8,518 bases of DNA, from contig JAPUIL010000796.1 in NCBI GenBank assembly GCA_027297085.1, forward strand, positions 1 through 8,518. Direction: 5' to 3'. The stretch comes from Verrucomicrobiota bacterium (GTDB taxonomy: Bacteria; Verrucomicrobiota; Verrucomicrobiia; Opitutales; UBA2995). A program made the translations under genes and the position numbers. Positions 6,627 to 8,518 of this stretch are shown one piece after another. The first letter of the stretch is position 1. Every line of letters starts with the position of its first letter. The notes under the pieces are model-generated. The model was given only the letters and a program-made list of their open reading frames with translations, had not been told where the DNA came from and made no database searches.

Positions 6627-7817
6627 TTAGGGTTCGATCACCATATCATTGCGGCTGAAGAGCATTTCCACTGATTTATCCCACCGGTATTTTCCTACCC
6701 AAAGTCGTCCCGCCTCACCTAGTTCTTTGCGTTGATCCGGATTTTCAATCAAGTCAGTAAAAGCTTGGGCCAAAGCCTGTTTATTGCCAGGTGGCACCAA
6801 AAGGCCGGTTTTATTGTGCACTACGGCATCGGGAACACCTCCAATATGGTGGGCTACTACTGGCAATCCGTGGGCGGATGCTTCCAAGTAGACTAGTCCG
6901 AACCCTTCGATGCTTTTTTTGTAGTGGATGCTGGTCATCGCAAAAATATCCGCCTGTTCGTAGACCTCGCGGAGTCGGGTATCGTCCAGTTGGCCAAGCA
7001 TTTTAACCTTAATGTCCGATTGGTCGATAAGCATTTGTAGTTCTCTCTGGTAGTCGGTATGTTTGCCATCGCCCACCATCCAAAACTCTACTTTCGGCTT
7101 CAGTTCTTCTGGCAACAGGTTGAGTGCCTTTAAAATGAAGCTCTGGCCCTTGCGAGGGTGTAGTCTACCCACGGTGAGAATGACCACCTTGTTCTTGTCG
7201 ACCGGCTTTTGGTGATTGGTCCCCACAAAGTCTGACCGCAAAGCACAGGGTGTGAGAACTGTCTTATGGCGGGCCTCTGGAAACCTCGATACCAGCAGAC
7301 GGTGCGTGAAGGTTGATACGGCGCTGATTCTGTCGGCCTTGGAAATGAGTTTCTTGAGAAGTACGCGATGGTGAAATTTTGCGTAGTAATTCAGAATCTC
7401 CGAACCGTGGAAGGTCAGATAGAGCTTTCCAGGTTGAAAAGCTCTAAACAACTGGAGGTACAACATGGCTGAGATGGGGCCTGGCTCGGGCATGTATACG
7501 GCAGCTTGTCGTAGATTACGTCGATTTCCGATAATCTCTTTGCCTGTTGTTACCAGGCAAGGGAGATCCTGCGTACCTTTCATATCCAGACGACGCACTT
7601 TGAACGGCCATGGTTTATCAGTAATCTGGCCTCCGTTATCAGGGGCCCAGACTTCCACGTCGAATCCCTGCTGACTACAGGAGAGCGCCATCTCCTCAGT
7701 GAAAGTAGCGATACCCCCCTTTTGTGGATGAAACTCGTGCGTGAGAATAAACAGAGGTCGAGTTTTTCGCTTCGATTCTCGAAGGGAACGCTCAGCTCTA
7801 TTTTGCAAAATAAGCAT
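6627..7817 (-). CDS. Glycosyltransferase family 4 (retaining, GT-B fold)
   Basis: A 396-residue enzyme of typical GT4 length. The N-terminal acceptor domain opens with the first beta strand at about 21-27 (PLFILTHEF) and HPQKGGIATF (30-39), a glycine-rich loop common in GT4, then LTFHGSE (134-140) and ISAVSTFT (164-171). The C-terminal nucleotide-sugar domain has TVGRLHPRKG (215-224), FWMVGDG (245-251), the E-x7-E motif E304-GFGLVYL-E312, and GLPVVAHHIGGVPD followed by TGLLVPPG (317-344). It should transfer a sugar from a nucleotide donor to a lipid or glycan acceptor at the cytoplasmic face of the membrane; donor and acceptor cannot be read. The first 20 residues are basic and precede the fold. 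The gene is upstream of the thioesterase and divergent from the ACP-dehydratase fusion with only 40 bp between start codons, suggesting shared control. Confidence 0.92.
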   Translation of the reverse strand: MLILQNRAERSLRESKRKTRPLFILTHEFHPQKGGIATFTEEMALSCSQQGFDVEVWAPDNGGQITDKPWPFKVRRLDMKGTQDLPCLVTTGKEIIGNRRNLRQAAVYMPEPGPISAMLYLQLFRAFQPGKLYLTFHGSEILNYYAKFHHRVLLKKLISKADRISAVSTFTHRLLVSRFPEARHKTVLTPCALRSDFVGTNHQKPVDKNKVVILTVGRLHPRKGQSFILKALNLLPEELKPKVEFWMVGDGKHTDYQRELQMLIDQSDIKVKMLGQLDDTRLREVYEQADIFAMTSIHYKKSIEGFGLVYLEASAHGLPVVAHHIGGVPDAVVHNKTGLLVPPGNKQALAQAFTDLIENPDQRKELGEAGRLWVGKYRWDKSVEMLFSRNDMVIEP

Positions 7818-7857
7818 TTACAATGGCTATGAAGCTAAAATAGTTGGCGTATTACAA

Positions 7858-8518
7858 ATGAATTCTGGGATTGAAATAGAAACAGTTGCGGTTGTCCCGC
7901 TGACAGCTGATGAGCGGGGTGACCTGGCAGATAGTTTAAAGCGCTGTACCGAAGAAACACGCCAAGCCGCATTCGAGTTTCGTGAATCAGGAAAACTCAG
8001 TCTATTGCCGACTATTATATTGGGAATTATTGAGCGATTTCTTGAGCCTGAGATACGACCAAAGCTCAAGGAGGGAGACGGTTCCCTCAAACTGATTGAT
8101 GATCTCGGAATTGATTCCCTTACCATGATGGAGATTGTGGTACTGGTCGAAGAGTCTCTGGATTTATCCATTGATAACGAAGAGTTGCGTGAATTGCGCA
8201 CTCTCGATGATGTGCGCCTCTTTCTCGATGCCAAGATTCGCAACGTTCCTTTGCCCGAAAAAAATAAGCACTTCGAGATTGAGGCCATTGCAGCAGCCAT
8301 ACCTCATCATATCCCATTTCTATTTTTGAGTGAGGTCTCACTGGGTAAGAATGAGGCCATTGGTACCTATCCTATTTCAGGGTTGGAAGAGTTTTTTAAA
8401 GGGCACTTTCCTGATAATCCGGTCTTTCCAGCCAGCATTATGTTGGAGGCTCTTGGTCAGTTGGCGGTTTTCTACCTTGTTACCACCCAATCCAGCGAAT
8501 TGGGCCAGGCTGTTGATC
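7858..8518 (+). CDS. Acyl carrier protein-FabZ-like dehydratase fusion (cut by right window edge)
   Basis: This frame runs open through the right edge, so only the first 220 codons are seen. Residues 1-50 are an unassigned N-terminal extension. Residues about 50-128 form an acyl carrier domain with DDLGIDSLTMMEIV (81-94); S87 is the expected 4'-phosphopantetheine attachment site. Residues about 138 onward form a FabZ/FabA-like hotdog: IPHHIPFLF (148-156), then GHFPDNPVFPASIMLEALGQ (182-201). The catalytic His (H183) and Glu (E197) are 14 residues apart, as in E. coli FabZ H54/E68. One Gly of the usual H-F-P-x-x-P-x-x-P-G motif is Ala (A192). The likely role is dehydrating a 3-hydroxyacyl chain held on its own carrier domain, in fatty acid-, polyene- or lipid-type synthesis. 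The frame stays open upstream of the ATG, but 7858 is the first convincing start; no Shine-Dalgarno sequence is seen. Confidence 0.88.
   Translation, partial: MNSGIEIETVAVVPLTADERGDLADSLKRCTEETRQAAFEFRESGKLSLLPTIILGIIERFLEPEIRPKLKEGDGSLKLIDDLGIDSLTMMEIVVLVEESLDLSIDNEELRELRTLDDVRLFLDAKIRNVPLPEKNKHFEIEAIAAAIPHHIPFLFLSEVSLGKNEAIGTYPISGLEEFFKGHFPDNPVFPASIMLEALGQLAVFYLVTTQSSELGQAVD

Noticed and set aside
7827..8300. 157-residue minus-strand open frame
   Set aside because: It lies antisense to the ACP-dehydratase fusion, is Ser/Arg-rich low-complexity in character, and has no family signature; the plus-strand frame has clear ACP and FabZ motifs.
1..8518. tRNA, rRNA, CRISPR array or riboswitch
   Set aside because: No cloverleaf-like segment, no regularly spaced direct repeats and no conserved riboswitch core were seen; nearly all sequence is explained by protein genes.

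Overview
The window reads as a bacterial chromosome segment of moderate GC content with tightly packed genes. Fusion and family details (an SCO protein with an N-terminal CusF-like domain, a CyoE carrying an N-Q-W-M-E-R motif, an acyl-carrier-protein/FabZ-like fusion) fit a Verrucomicrobiota/Opitutae-like or related Planctomycetes-Verrucomicrobia-Chlamydiae organism. That placement is from family memory only and is tentative. None of the chromosomal starts has a convincing Shine-Dalgarno sequence.

Layout: (1) 2-130, the C-terminal end of an IS630-family transposase. (2) 138-303, a 166-bp near-palindromic, MITE-like repeat bounded by CTAG on both sides; its right edge coincides with the stop codon of the next gene. 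(3) 300-4111 (minus strand), ctaA -> cyoE -> an SLC13-type permease with two RCK_C domains; ctaA and cyoE overlap by ATGA. (4) 4341-5210 (plus), a divergent SCO-like protein that has lost both copper-binding motifs. (5) 5213-5560 (minus), a MIF-family tautomerase, tail to tail with the SCO-like gene. (6) 5664-6197 (plus), shikimate kinase. (7) 6202-7817 (minus), a family-4 glycosyltransferase followed by a YbgC-like acyl-CoA thioesterase. (8) 7858 to the right edge (plus), a protein fusing an acyl carrier domain to a FabZ-like dehydratase, cut by the window.

How the genes work together: ctaA and cyoE convert heme B to heme O and then heme A for a heme-copper cytochrome oxidase, and SCO proteins normally deliver copper to subunit II of the same enzyme, so 2178-5210 is an oxidase-maturation block. 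Its SCO member appears unable to bind copper in the normal way. The right end (thioesterase, glycosyltransferase, ACP-dehydratase) looks like the edge of a locus making an acyl-carrier-bound lipid or polyene. The permease, tautomerase and shikimate kinase have no evident link to either block. I found no tRNA, rRNA, CRISPR array or convincing intrinsic terminator. The strongest leads are the ligand-less SCO protein, the palindromic repeat beside the transposase, and the ACP-dehydratase fusion locus.
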